Below are positions 7,822 through 16,253 of a stretch of 64,000 bases of DNA, piece by piece. Positions within the stretch are counted from its first letter, which is position 1, and the number at the start of each line of letters is the position of its first letter. This stretch comes from JAVJRN01 sp040218415 (GTDB taxonomy: Bacteria; Bacteroidota; Bacteroidia; Cytophagales; Cyclobacteriaceae), in NCBI GenBank assembly GCA_040218415.1, contig JAVJRN010000032.1, positions 91,569-155,568 of the forward strand, written 5' to 3'. The notes under the pieces were generated by a model. The model ran no database searches. It saw only the letters and a program-made list of their open reading frames with translations, and had not been told where the DNA came from. The translations under genes and the position numbers were made by a program.

Positions 7822-7879
7822 CCTAAAGACAGAGCCGCGGGGGGCTCTGTTTCGCTCCTTTTGAGCTCGTCAGTTTAGG
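7822..7879 (-). ncRNA. Intercistronic structured element E5
   Basis: 58 nt, one nucleotide longer than the others because the loop of the AGAGCC/GGCUCU hairpin is CCCCGC. Stems are unchanged, so length variation is confined to a loop. The stop codon of the 79-residue gene (7875-7877) is in the outer stem. Confidence 0.7.
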
Positions 7880-8114
7880 CGGTTTCGACATCCTCATAAT
7901 TCACCCTAATGCCGTAATAAGTAGCGTCATGAATGAGAGAATAGTTTTTAACCCCGTTCGCGTGGGGTTCAATCCATGATAGATCATTTATAAAATTATA
8001 ATTCTCATCTATTCCAATTGCTGTCATATTAGTTACTGTTGTGCCTTTGGGAATCGTTATTTTACCGTGCCCCATAAATTCCATTGTTATTATTTTATTA
8101 GTTCGCTTTGTCAT
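7875..8114 (-). CDS. Hypothetical 79-residue protein (prophage)
   Basis: Predicted beta-rich: IITMEFMGHGKITIPKGTTVTN, then WIEPHANGVKNYSLIHDATYYGIRV. It ends in VETA with the last two codons shared with element E5. Its leader (GGGAATAACGAC) overlaps the 3' end of the preceding gene, and the spacer is only 4 bp. The family is not recognised. Confidence 0.65.
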   Translation of the reverse strand: MTKRTNKIITMEFMGHGKITIPKGTTVTNMTAIGIDENYNFINDLSWIEPHANGVKNYSLIHDATYYGIRVNYEDVETA

Positions 8115-8118
8115 TGTG

Positions 8119-8433
8119 TTAGTCGTTATTCCCTTTGTTCAATTCTATTTTATCCAAATATTGCCTGGCCGCTTCTTTAGCTATACAAACACAGCCCGCA
8201 AGGCTCAAAAAATCGCCGCAAAGCTTCATTTTTTCGCGGGTATCTGCGGGCGCTCCTATTGCGTCCCATAGTCTTAAAGGAATGTCATTTAAATGATCAG
8301 AGTCTTTTGCTTTAATAAGCTGATTGTGTCCAATCGTAGAAACTACTCTTTTAATAAATTGCTCGTTTACAAACTGGCTGTAATACTCTCTAAAAGTTAT
8401 TTCCTTGTTTAAAAATTGCGTTCTAGTTTTCAT
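8119..8433 (-). CDS. Hypothetical 104-residue protein (prophage)
   Basis: Helical and moderately basic, with FREYYSQFVNEQFIKRVVSTIG and KLCGDFLSLAGCVCIAKEAARQYL. Four cysteines fall in the second half, three of them in CGDFLSLAGCVC. It starts after a leader with a duplicated AACGACAAAA box at 8434-8465 and is not preceded by a structured element. Function unknown. Confidence 0.65.
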   Translation of the reverse strand: MKTRTQFLNKEITFREYYSQFVNEQFIKRVVSTIGHNQLIKAKDSDHLNDIPLRLWDAIGAPADTREKMKLCGDFLSLAGCVCIAKEAARQYLDKIELNKGNND

Positions 8434-8477
8434 TTTGTTTTGTCGTTTTGTCGTTAAAAATTCCCTTTGTTGTTTTG

Positions 8478-8729
8478 TTATTTTCTACTTCTTTTTAGCG
8501 CTTTTCTATTGCGCTTTGTAATGCTTTTTTTTGCTCCGTGATAGGTTGGTAGCTTTATTGTGAAGCCTTCAAATTGTGGTGTATTGTTTTTATCATAACC
8601 TAGAAAGCGGTATTTAAGGCCGTCAATATTATAAACCTTGCCCTCTGTGTAAGTGGTGGTGTTTTCTGTTCCCGCCTGGCTTACTAGCGATAAAAATAAA
8701 AGTGCGATAATTAGAGTTAATTTTGTCAT
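8478..8729 (-). CDS. Small secreted protein, first gene of the prophage small-gene operon
   Basis: 83 residues with a clear signal peptide (MTKLTLIIALLFLSLVSQA, cleavage likely after SQA-G), a Thr-rich linker, a short beta region (YNIDGLKYRFLGYD), and a very basic end with the run KKSITKRNRKALKRSRK. Export of a phage protein with a polycationic tail suggests a periplasmic or envelope role such as superinfection exclusion or lysis control. This is inference. It is the promoter-proximal gene, with leader GGGAATTAAACGAC at 8735-8750. Confidence 0.65.
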   Translation of the reverse strand: MTKLTLIIALLFLSLVSQAGTENTTTYTEGKVYNIDGLKYRFLGYDKNNTPQFEGFTIKLPTYHGAKKSITKRNRKALKRSRK

Positions 8730-9054
8730 TGTTTTGTCGTTTAATTCCCTTTTTACTATACAGTAAAGATAATATAATATCCCTTAATTAGCACTATAAA
8801 ACCCATATAAAAAAGATAAAATATTATCTTTTTTATTTGATCTTTTACACAAATAAAAAGCCAGGCTTTCACCTGGCTTTATTGGTTTTTAGTTTGGTCT
8901 TATTGTTTCGCCTGGTCATTGTTTCACCTGGCTTTGCTACTATTTAAAAGCTATTTAAAAGCTTTTTAACCTCCTTTAAAATATTACCTCTGGTTTTGTT
9001 ATTTTGCTTTTATTTTGGAACTTTTAGTTTTTGCGATTTTACAGCTATAACAAA
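8730..9054. promoter_or_regulatory. Promoter/operator region of the small-gene operon
   Basis: 325 bp without a gene. From right to left on the minus strand it holds a terminator-like hairpin (8857-8880), a perfect 11-bp AT-rich palindrome with a 4-nt loop (8809-8834, AAAAAAGATAA / TTATCTTTTTT) and a near-perfect 12-bp palindrome TACTGTATAGTA (8754-8765). The small palindrome lies just upstream of the operon leader, so it is a good operator candidate for the XRE protein. No -33/-7 pair was clear. Confidence 0.5.
8857..8880. terminator. Bidirectional terminator-like hairpin
   Basis: Stem AAAGCCAGG / CCTGGCTTT with a 6-nt loop, flanked by A-rich and T-rich sequence. It separates the prophage operon from the plus-strand gene at 9055 and may lie near the prophage border. 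Confidence 0.6.
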
Positions 9055-9309
9055 ATGTCAAACTCTCAACCAGCAAAAACTCAGCGCGTAGATCGCGCGT
9101 TGTATTTACCAAGATTTATTCAATTTATAGGTCTCCTTTTTGGACCAGAAAGTAAAACCCATAAAAGATTTTTACACAAAATCAATAAAAAGGTACTCGG
9201 CGCTACACTAATTGATGATAATCATAAACAAGCCCCAAGCCTGAGCGATCAAATGAAAGGAATCATTATTGGCAATAGACACGAGCAGATAAAAGTTGAA
9301 AATAATTGA
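9055..9309 (+). CDS. Hypothetical 84-residue basic protein
   Basis: Starts at ATG 9055 (MSNSQPAKTQ), preferred over the upstream in-frame TTG because of the A-rich region just before it. Middle RALYLPRFIQFIGLLFGPESKTHKRFLHKIN is amphipathic and basic. No family recognised. It lies between the prophage terminator and the sodium channel, so it may be the last prophage gene or a chromosomal orphan. Confidence 0.45.
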   Translation: MSNSQPAKTQRVDRALYLPRFIQFIGLLFGPESKTHKRFLHKINKKVLGATLIDDNHKQAPSLSDQMKGIIIGNRHEQIKVENN

Positions 9310-9433
9310 GGTAATCACCGCGCTCTTAAAATAGCAGATAATAGAAGGTGAGTTTATATTAATGTCCTTTGGTCGTTTTACTGGCGCTTTTGTTAATAAA
9401 GATTTATAACTTGGCGCTTATTATTTGAGCGCA

Positions 9434-10297
9434 ATGTCTAACCAAACAAAAAATCCATTTACAGTTATTTGGTATCGTCTAAAAAGACTCGATGGACTCA
9501 AAGGTTTTATCGAAACCAATGAGTTTCAATATTCAATCATTGGTTTGATCGTGATCAATGCGATCACTATTGGATTAGAAACCTCCCCTACTATTACTGG
9601 AGCTGTGGGATCATGGCTTACGCAAATAGACAACTGGATTCTGGCCATCTTTACGATTGAAATTTCTTTGAAAATTGTCGCATATCGTCATAGGTTTTTC
9701 ACCAATGCGTGGAATTTGTTTGACTTTGCCATCGTTGCAATTGCATTGGTTCCAGCTGCCGGTCCACTCCATATTTTAAGAACATTGAGAATACTGAGAA
9801 CTGCGCGACTCATCAAGAATGTTCCAAAATTACGCCTAATCATAGAATCGCTTCTAAAGTCTATTCCGAGTATAGGTTGGATAGCTGTTTTGCTATTCAT
9901 GATTTTCTATATTTTCGCCGTAATCGGAACCGACCTTTATCAGGATCTTTTTCCTGAATATTTTGGAAATATGGGTAAAACATTTTTTACTCTTTTCCAG
10001 ATTATGACCTTAGAAAGCTGGTCTTCCGGAATAGCACGTCCGATGATGCAGGAGTTGCCCTACTCCTATATATTCTTCATTCCTTTTATCTTATTGGCCA
10101 CTTACACCACTTTGAATGTATTTATTGCGATAGTTGTAAACACCATGAACGAGATAAATCGTGCCGAAATGAAGCAGGAAGAAGAACGAATGAAGGAATT
10201 TATGCATGATGAACATGCGGAAATGCTGGTGCACCTTCGAACTATCACAAAGAAAATAAGTGAGTTAGAAAAGAAAATAGACAGTCAATCTACTTGA
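9434..10297 (+). CDS. BacNav-type voltage-gated sodium channel
   Basis: 287 residues, the usual length for NaChBac/NavAb-like channels, with six membrane segments. S4 carries the voltage-sensing arginines (ILRTLRILRTARLIK, residues 114-128). The pore loop has the filter TLESWSS at residues 192-198; LESWS is the sodium-selective signature of prokaryotic channels. S6 (FIPFILLATYTTLNVFIAIVVNTMNE) leads to a C-terminal coiled coil (EMKQEEERMKEF to residue 287), typical of homotetramer assembly. Start at ATG 9434 rather than the upstream TTG. Likely couples sodium entry to motility or salt sensing in a marine cell. The 3' end overlaps the convergent gene by 8 bp. Confidence 0.93.
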   Translation: MSNQTKNPFTVIWYRLKRLDGLKGFIETNEFQYSIIGLIVINAITIGLETSPTITGAVGSWLTQIDNWILAIFTIEISLKIVAYRHRFFTNAWNLFDFAIVAIALVPAAGPLHILRTLRILRTARLIKNVPKLRLIIESLLKSIPSIGWIAVLLFMIFYIFAVIGTDLYQDLFPEYFGNMGKTFFTLFQIMTLESWSSGIARPMMQELPYSYIFFIPFILLATYTTLNVFIAIVVNTMNEINRAEMKQEEERMKEFMHDEHAEMLVHLRTITKKISELEKKIDSQST

Positions 10298-10883
10298 CTT
10301 CCGGGTTTTTATCTACCAGTTCTCCGTTTTCATACAAATAGGCAATCGTCATTTCCCCTTCTTGATTGTACCATTTTGCAATGCCGTTGAGCTGTCCATC
10401 GTCATAAAAAGCCTCTTCCATGAGTGTGCCACTGGTATAATATTTCTTGACAGTTCCTTGCAATTTACCAAGTTGGTAACTCTTCTCTTCTACAACTTTC
10501 CGTCGATCATATTTTTTATAATCTCCATGCAATGCACCATCTAGATAATTGGCTTTTGTCACCAATTCATTGTTTTTAAAAGAATAAGTGGACCCTTGCT
10601 GCATCCCTTCATAATAATTGGTAATCTGTGTAACCATACCATCATTGCTATACTCGGTATAGGCGCCATGCTCTAATCCATTTAAAAAATCGCCTTCCGC
10701 GGTTATTGTTCCATTGTTTTTCACGACTACATGTACCAAGCCTGGAACATTGGGGTATTCGCTAATCTCAGCACCTATAGGAATATTACTTCCTGTCGGA
10801 GGTGTATAACTATCTGAAGAGCAACCATAAAAAAAAGCCATGACCAATAACCATGAGTAATTTCTAAGAGAAATAAGTTTCAT
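10290..10883 (-). CDS. MORN-repeat (YwqK-like) lipoprotein
   Basis: 197 residues from MKLISLRNYSW. The longer frame adds 27 residues with no signal character, whereas this start gives a signal peptide ending FFYGC (lipobox-like, Cys 21). The body is a series of MORN-like units of about 22 residues: NGLEHGAYTEYSNDG, GMQQGSTYSFKNNE, GALHGDYKKYDRRK, GKLQGTVKKYYTSG and GQLNGIAKWYNQEG. Such YwqK-like repeats form elongated beta sheets, often called antitoxin-like, but the actual role is unknown. Probably anchored in the outer or inner membrane, facing the periplasm. Confidence 0.75.
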   Translation of the reverse strand: MKLISLRNYSWLLVMAFFYGCSSDSYTPPTGSNIPIGAEISEYPNVPGLVHVVVKNNGTITAEGDFLNGLEHGAYTEYSNDGMVTQITNYYEGMQQGSTYSFKNNELVTKANYLDGALHGDYKKYDRRKVVEEKSYQLGKLQGTVKKYYTSGTLMEEAFYDDGQLNGIAKWYNQEGEMTIAYLYENGELVDKNPEVK

Positions 10884-11335
10884 AATAGCGTGATTTAGTT
10901 TAATAATCAAAAATAATGATTTGTTGTAAAAATTCGTAAGCTGTTTAAATCTCTTTGGATTCAATGATCAATTGCAACCTTAAAAATTCATTTAGCCCCA
11001 CATTGCCAACCATAGCATAGGAATACGTCCAATATTTACTTGACTTAAAAGCTAATAGAATTTAATCCCGCCTCCATTCAATCCCTAGAATCACAAAACG
11101 CTTTGTATGGAGGACGCTAATCTTGAAATGCTTTTTGTTAAATAATTACAAAATAATCTTGTAAGTCATAATTAGCATCTTGGAAAAATGGAAAAGCTCA
11201 AATCAATGAAAACACCTCATTACCTATGCGAATTGCATTGAAAACACAGGTGATGAAAATAATAAAAAAGTTAAATCTCGCATCAAAAAATTAAATAATG
11301 ACTATTTTAACTTTTGAATCAAATTGAATTCTACT
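10884..11335. other. Intergenic region without a recognisable gene
   Basis: 452 bp between a minus-strand lipoprotein and a plus-strand membrane peptide. It contains an extended hairpin at about 11071-11117, with outer arms CCTCCAT/ATGGAGG enclosing ACAAA/TTTGT. I see no open frame with coding character. Confidence 0.5.
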
Positions 11336-11506
11336 ATGAACAACATCATTTATATTGTTGCTATAATTTGTGCTGTATACGTGATCTACGATGTTTTTAC
11401 TGTGCAAAAATCCATGGAGCCAATCAAAAAGCTGATATGGACTATATCGGCTCTTTTTTTCAGTATCATCACGGCTATTGTGTATTATTTTACAGTCAAG
11501 AAGTAA
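11336..11506 (+). CDS. Small two-TM protein, PLDc_N-like
   Basis: 56 residues from ATG 11336 (MNNIIYIVAIICAVYVIYDVF), with two hydrophobic segments joined by TVQKSMEPIKKLIWT and ending VYYFTVKK. The layout, helix, DV--VQKS-----K-LW, helix, basic tail, resembles the PLDc_N/membrane-anchor domain found as a stand-alone small protein in many bacteria. Role unknown. The upstream TTG start is less likely. Confidence 0.6.
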   Translation: MNNIIYIVAIICAVYVIYDVFTVQKSMEPIKKLIWTISALFFSIITAIVYYFTVKK

Positions 11507-11522
11507 AAAAGAAGGAAAATCA

Positions 11523-11549
11523 GCACAGTCATTTTTCACATGACTGTGC
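11523..11549. terminator. Hairpin between convergent genes
   Basis: Perfect 9-bp stem GCACAGTCA / TGACTGTGC with a 9-nt loop, placed between the small membrane gene and the ABC-F gene. A U-tract is missing, so its terminator role is inferred from position. Confidence 0.5.
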
Positions 11550-11561
11550 CGATAAATATGC

Positions 11562-13463
11562 CTAGCCCAATTCCTCTACCAGGTTTTCCCATTTTTCATT
11601 CAGCGAGGCTACTTCTGATTTTACAGATTGGTATTTAGCATTTGTTGTGGCCAATTTCTCTTCATTTTCAAATACTTCCCGTTTGGCAAGTTCCGCCTCC
11701 AAAGCCTTCAGCTCCTCTTCTTTCGACTCTATTTGCTGCTCAATAGCGGCAATCTCTTTTTGCTTTTGCTGATCGGCATTGTCTGACTTTGGTTTCGAAG
11801 TGTCTTTCTTTTTTTCAGTAACCTTTTTCTCGTTCGTGCTTTGACTTGGTATTTGTGACTTTTTCTCCTGCTCTCGTGTATACCACCAAAACCATTCATC
11901 GTAAGTTCCAGGGTACTCTTTTATTTCATGATCTTCAATCCACCAAATTTTATTGGCTATTCTCGAGATAAAATCTCTATCATGAGAAACCACCAAAAAC
12001 GTACCCTCAAACTGGTTCAATGCTTGTACAAGGATGCTTACAGACATAATATCAAGATGGTTCGTTGGCTCATCAAGTAATAAAAAGTTGGCCTCAGAAA
12101 TCAATGTTTTGGCCAAAGCCACACGTGATTTTTCACCTCCAGATAATACTTTGATTTTCTTAAATACTTCTTCATCGGAAAAAAGAAAACAACCCAAAAC
12201 ACCACGTAATTCTTGGTCATTTTTGCCTGAACCCGCCTGTTTAAGCTCTTCAAGAATTTCATTTTCAACATTCAAAGCTTCCAATTGATGCTGAGCGTAA
12301 AAGGCATTGATCACATTATGGCCAGTTTCTACCTGACCTTGATATGGCTCATTATCGGTGACTATTCTTAAAAGCGTTGATTTCCCTTTACCATTGGCCC
12401 CAACCAGCGCTATTTTATCACCACGCTCAATGTGTGCAGTGGCTTCATCAAGAATTTGCTGTGAACCATAGGCTTTTGACACATCCATGATTTTTTTGAC
12501 GTGCCGACCAGATTTGGTGGCAAAATTGAACTTAAAGTTGACCTGCTGATTCTCATCAACCACTGCTTCTACCCGCTCCAATTTTTCCAATTGTTTCACT
12601 CTCGACTGAGCTTGCTTGGCCTTCGTCGCTTTGGCTTTGAAGCGCTCGATGAAGCGTTCCGTTTGCTTTATTTTTTGTTGTTGATTTTCAAATGCGTTCT
12701 GCTGCAGTTCGTTTCGTAGTTCTTTTTCCTCTTCATAGTTATCATAATTACCTACATAAAGGTGAAGTTTACGTGCATAAACTTCTACCACTTTATTGAC
12801 ACAGTTGTTGATAAAAGTTCTATCATGAGAAACGATAATAAAAGCGCCTTCATAACTCTGCAAATAGCTTTCAATCCACTGGATGGAAGGCAAATCTAAA
12901 TGGTTGGTAGGCTCATCTAAAAGTAAAAGTGAAGGCTTTTCCAACAGTAACTTTGCAAGCATCACACGCATTCTCCATCCACCAGAAAACTCTCTTAAAG
13001 GACGCTGTAAGTCTTTGGTAGTGAAGCCAATACCTTCAAGTATCGCCTCAGCCTTCGCTTGCATACTGTAACCTTCCTGTGTTTCAAATCTATCCTGCAA
13101 CTTTGCCAGCTTATCCACCAGATCATCAGAATAGTTGGTCTCCATTTGATGCAACACCTCATCAATTTGATATTGAAGCTTCAACGTTTCACTAAAAGCT
13201 TCCATAGCTACATGAAGTATAGAATCATCGGTGAGATAGGAAAGCAGATCTTGGTTAAGAAAACCAACGGTGGTTTCTTTACTCATGTTCACTTCGCCGT
13301 AAGTAGGCTCTACATCTCCTACAATCATTTTGAGCAAAGTAGACTTACCAGTTCCATTCAATCCGATAAGCCCGATGCGGTCTTTCGGAGTAATAAAAAG
13401 GGACGCTTCGTCGTACAGGGCTCGATCGCCAATATAATACGATAGGTTATTGATACTGATCAT
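11562..13463 (-). CDS. ABC-F family translation ATPase
   Basis: 633 residues with two ABC domains and no membrane segments. First Walker A is GLNGTGKST (about residues 34-42) with signature FSGGWRMR and LLLLDEPTNHLD. The inter-domain linker is rich in Q and K (QNAFENQQQKIKQTERFIERFKAKATKAKQ). Second Walker A is GANGKGKST with signature LSGGEKSRVALA and a second LLLDEPTNHLD. A charged coiled-coil tail (about residues 530-633) follows, as in Uup/YdiF-type members. ABC-F proteins bind the ribosomal E site and relieve stalls. Monocistronic. Confidence 0.92.
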   Translation of the reverse strand: MISINNLSYYIGDRALYDEASLFITPKDRIGLIGLNGTGKSTLLKMIVGDVEPTYGEVNMSKETTVGFLNQDLLSYLTDDSILHVAMEAFSETLKLQYQIDEVLHQMETNYSDDLVDKLAKLQDRFETQEGYSMQAKAEAILEGIGFTTKDLQRPLREFSGGWRMRVMLAKLLLEKPSLLLLDEPTNHLDLPSIQWIESYLQSYEGAFIIVSHDRTFINNCVNKVVEVYARKLHLYVGNYDNYEEEKELRNELQQNAFENQQQKIKQTERFIERFKAKATKAKQAQSRVKQLEKLERVEAVVDENQQVNFKFNFATKSGRHVKKIMDVSKAYGSQQILDEATAHIERGDKIALVGANGKGKSTLLRIVTDNEPYQGQVETGHNVINAFYAQHQLEALNVENEILEELKQAGSGKNDQELRGVLGCFLFSDEEVFKKIKVLSGGEKSRVALAKTLISEANFLLLDEPTNHLDIMSVSILVQALNQFEGTFLVVSHDRDFISRIANKIWWIEDHEIKEYPGTYDEWFWWYTREQEKKSQIPSQSTNEKKVTEKKKDTSKPKSDNADQQKQKEIAAIEQQIESKEEELKALEAELAKREVFENEEKLATTNAKYQSVKSEVASLNEKWENLVEELG

Positions 13464-13567
13464 GCCGTAAAACTAAAAATTATACCTACGGTTAGCCCTA
13501 TGATTGTCGTTTTTCGAAAAGATGATTCCAAATTTTCATACTGATGCAATTCCTCTAACTTTATAGC

Positions 13568-14728
13568 ATGAAGAAAATCTTGTTTTTAATCTGCATCACT
13601 ATTCTATCTGCCTGCTCTACGCAAAAGGAAAAAAATGACAATGCTGTCGTCATATCAAACAAAGAAACGGAAAACCTGACCAACACTGACGGACTTGAAT
13701 TGAACAGACTACAACTACCTGAAGGATTCACTATTGATGTTTTTGCCAGAGTAGATAATGCGCGATCAATGGCTATAAGCGACAATGGAACTTTATTTGT
13801 TGGTACGCGAAAAGATGATAAAGTATATGCTATAAAAGATTTGGACGGAGATTTTAAAGCTGATGAAAGATACATCATTGCCGAAGGATTAAGAATGCCC
13901 AATGGGGTTGCCTTCAAAGACGGTAATTTGTTCGTGGCTGAAGTGAGTAAGCTCTGGAAGTTTATCGAAATCGAGGCGAACCTTGACGCACCATTAAAAC
14001 AAATGATTTATGAAGACTACCCGAGTGATGGGCATCACGGATGGAAGTACATCGCTTTTGGGCCCGACAACAAATTATATGTTCCAGTAGGTGCGCCTTG
14101 CAATATTTGTGAAAGTAAAAATGAAATGTACGCTTCCATAACCAGAATGAATGCCGACGGTTCAGAAAGAGAGATCTATGTTTCGGGAGTGAGAAATACG
14201 GTGGGATTTACTTGGCACCCAGACAATAAGCACCTCTACTTTACCGATAATGGACGTGACATGTTGGGAAATGATATTCCTCCGTGCGAGTTTAACCGCG
14301 CTACCGAAAAGGGTCAACATTTTGGCTATCCTTATTGCCATGGAGGTACCATTTCAGATCCTGAATATGGACATAAAAGAGATTGTGATGAATTCGTAAA
14401 ACCTGTTCAAAATTTGGGACCTCATGTAGCCCCTCTAGGTGTGAAGTTTTGTACGAGTAAAAGCTTTCCAGAAAAATACAATAGAGTCGCCTTTATTGCC
14501 GAGCATGGTTCTTGGAATAGAGATAATAAAATTGGCTACAGAATTACCACCGTCAAAGAAAACGAAGGTGTCGGTGAATCTTATGACGTTTTCATATCCG
14601 GCTGGCTCAACGAAGAAACCCAAGAATCTTGGGGCCGACCTGTTGACGTGCTTTTCTTAAAAGATGGATCTATGTTTATTTCTGACGATCAAAGCGGCAC
14701 CATCTATCGAGTACAATACACAGGCTAG
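13568..14728 (+). CDS. PQQ-type sugar (sorbosone-like) dehydrogenase lipoprotein
   Basis: 386 residues starting with a lipoprotein signal (MKKILFLICITILSACS, Cys 16). It has the beta-propeller signatures of soluble glucose/sorbosone dehydrogenases: GLRMPNGVAFKDGNLFVAEV, DGHHGWKYIAFGPDNKLYVPVGAPCNIC, SGVRNTVGFTWHP, FTDNGRDMLGNDIPPCE and EHGSWNR. The family oxidises aldose sugars with pyrroloquinoline quinone in the periplasm. No pqq genes are in the window, so the cofactor may be scavenged. The substrate is unknown. Confidence 0.85.
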   Translation: MKKILFLICITILSACSTQKEKNDNAVVISNKETENLTNTDGLELNRLQLPEGFTIDVFARVDNARSMAISDNGTLFVGTRKDDKVYAIKDLDGDFKADERYIIAEGLRMPNGVAFKDGNLFVAEVSKLWKFIEIEANLDAPLKQMIYEDYPSDGHHGWKYIAFGPDNKLYVPVGAPCNICESKNEMYASITRMNADGSEREIYVSGVRNTVGFTWHPDNKHLYFTDNGRDMLGNDIPPCEFNRATEKGQHFGYPYCHGGTISDPEYGHKRDCDEFVKPVQNLGPHVAPLGVKFCTSKSFPEKYNRVAFIAEHGSWNRDNKIGYRITTVKENEGVGESYDVFISGWLNEETQESWGRPVDVLFLKDGSMFISDDQSGTIYRVQYTG

Positions 14729-14900
14729 ATAAAACAGTACTTGAAGTGCTAGAAACCAATTTAAGGGTTGAGATAAGTAAATTAGACCGACATTATTCAA
14801 ATACTAAACCAACAGTTGAATAACTCAAATGGGGCACTTCAAATGACTTGATCAACTCTCGGTTCTTTATTTTTATTGAGCCGAAAAATGTGAATTGATA

Positions 14901-16253
14901 TTATATCGTTTTACTGAAAACCGGCATTACTTCCCTTCTTACATTTAGTTTGGCATCAAATACCATACAGATGTTCCGAATAAATTGTCGGCCTTTTGGA
15001 AGCACGATGATGGATCGCCCATTGATGATAATTAGTCCATCATTTTGGAAATCTATGAGTTTATTTTGATCGATCACCGATTCGATGATTTCCGCCTCTT
15101 CATCAGTCCAAGTTGTTTGAAATTTACAAATCAAATTGAGAATCTGTCGTCTAAGCAAAAGGTCTTCATAAGTAAGCAAGTGACCTCTAAATACTGGCAA
15201 CTGATAATCAGAAACTTGTTGAATATACGCCTCAATAGATTTGGTGTTTTGGGAAAAAGCAGTCCATGCATCACTAATGGCACTGGCACCTAAGCCAATA
15301 AGTAAATCGCTATGTTGCACCGCATATCCCATAAAGTTTCTATGCAGTTGGCCTTTGTTAAAGGCAATCGCTAATTCGTCATCCTCTTTGGCAAAATGAT
15401 CCATTCCAATGTCTAAATAACCAGAAGAAGACAACAACTCTTTTCCCATTTTATAAAAATCATTCTTCATGATATCCTTGGGTAAATCTTTTTCAAAAGA
15501 TTTTTGAGCAGGCTTCAGATGTGGGACATGTGCATAGCTGTAATAAGCAATGCGGTCTGGTTTTAAAGCAATGGTCTGTTCCAAAGTTGATTTTACCGAG
15601 CAAAGCGTTTGTCCCGGTAGACCGTAAATCAAATCATAATTAATCGACGTGTAACCAATTTTACGTGCAAGCGTAGTAATTTCCTTGATTTGCTCGATGG
15701 ATTGCTTGCGGTTAATCAGCTTTTGAACTCTCTCATTAAAATCCTGAATTCCAAAACTCACTCGTCTAAATCCAATATTGTAAAGCAATCTCAAATGTAG
15801 CTCGCTCGTACTGTCAGGATGTGCTTCAAAACTCAACTCGGCATCTTGAGCCAATTGGCCAAATTTCATTAAAGAAGTTAAAAGGAAATTGAGATTTCCT
15901 GGAGAAAAAAAAGTGGGTGTACCCCCTCCCAGATGAATACTTTTAATAATAGGCCTTTTTTTAAATAAAGAAAGATACTGATCCCATTCGATCAGCAAAG
16001 CTTGAATATATGCCGTTTCTACACTATGCTGCTTGGTTATTCTTGTGGTGCAACCACAATAAGTACATAAGCTTTCGCAAAATGGTAAATGCAAATAGAG
16101 ACTCAATTCACCACCATTATTTTCAAATTGATTTTTTACCGCATCCTTAAATTGATCGACAGAAAATAAGGAAGTCTCCCAGTAAGGTACCGTGGGGTAG
16201 CTGGTATATCTGGGGCCAGGTGTGTTGTATTTATTTATCAGCGACGTATTCAT
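14901..16253 (-). CDS. hemN: Oxygen-independent coproporphyrinogen III oxidase
   Basis: 450 residues, normal for HemN. The radical-SAM cluster motif CESLCTYCGC is at about residues 55-64, including the fourth cysteine typical of HemN proper rather than HemW. The SAM-binding GGGTP follows near residue 110, and SFEAHPDSTS and RVSFGIQDFN are family blocks. It carries out the two oxidative decarboxylations that give protoporphyrinogen IX without oxygen. Monocistronic. An extended C-terminal domain (about 370-450) is present as in true HemN. Confidence 0.93.
   Translation of the reverse strand: MNTSLINKYNTPGPRYTSYPTVPYWETSLFSVDQFKDAVKNQFENNGGELSLYLHLPFCESLCTYCGCTTRITKQHSVETAYIQALLIEWDQYLSLFKKRPIIKSIHLGGGTPTFFSPGNLNFLLTSLMKFGQLAQDAELSFEAHPDSTSELHLRLLYNIGFRRVSFGIQDFNERVQKLINRKQSIEQIKEITTLARKIGYTSINYDLIYGLPGQTLCSVKSTLEQTIALKPDRIAYYSYAHVPHLKPAQKSFEKDLPKDIMKNDFYKMGKELLSSSGYLDIGMDHFAKEDDELAIAFNKGQLHRNFMGYAVQHSDLLIGLGASAISDAWTAFSQNTKSIEAYIQQVSDYQLPVFRGHLLTYEDLLLRRQILNLICKFQTTWTDEEAEIIESVIDQNKLIDFQNDGLIIINGRSIIVLPKGRQFIRNICMVFDAKLNVRREVMPVFSKTI

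Noticed and set aside
5817..7879. CRISPR array
   Set aside because: The repeats are separated by 200-500 bp of coding sequence, not by 30-40 bp spacers, and no cas gene is present.
5817..7879. Ordinary rho-independent terminators between the small genes
   Set aside because: No T-run follows any of the five elements on the coding strand, and the next gene starts within 23 nt, so termination there would silence the operon.
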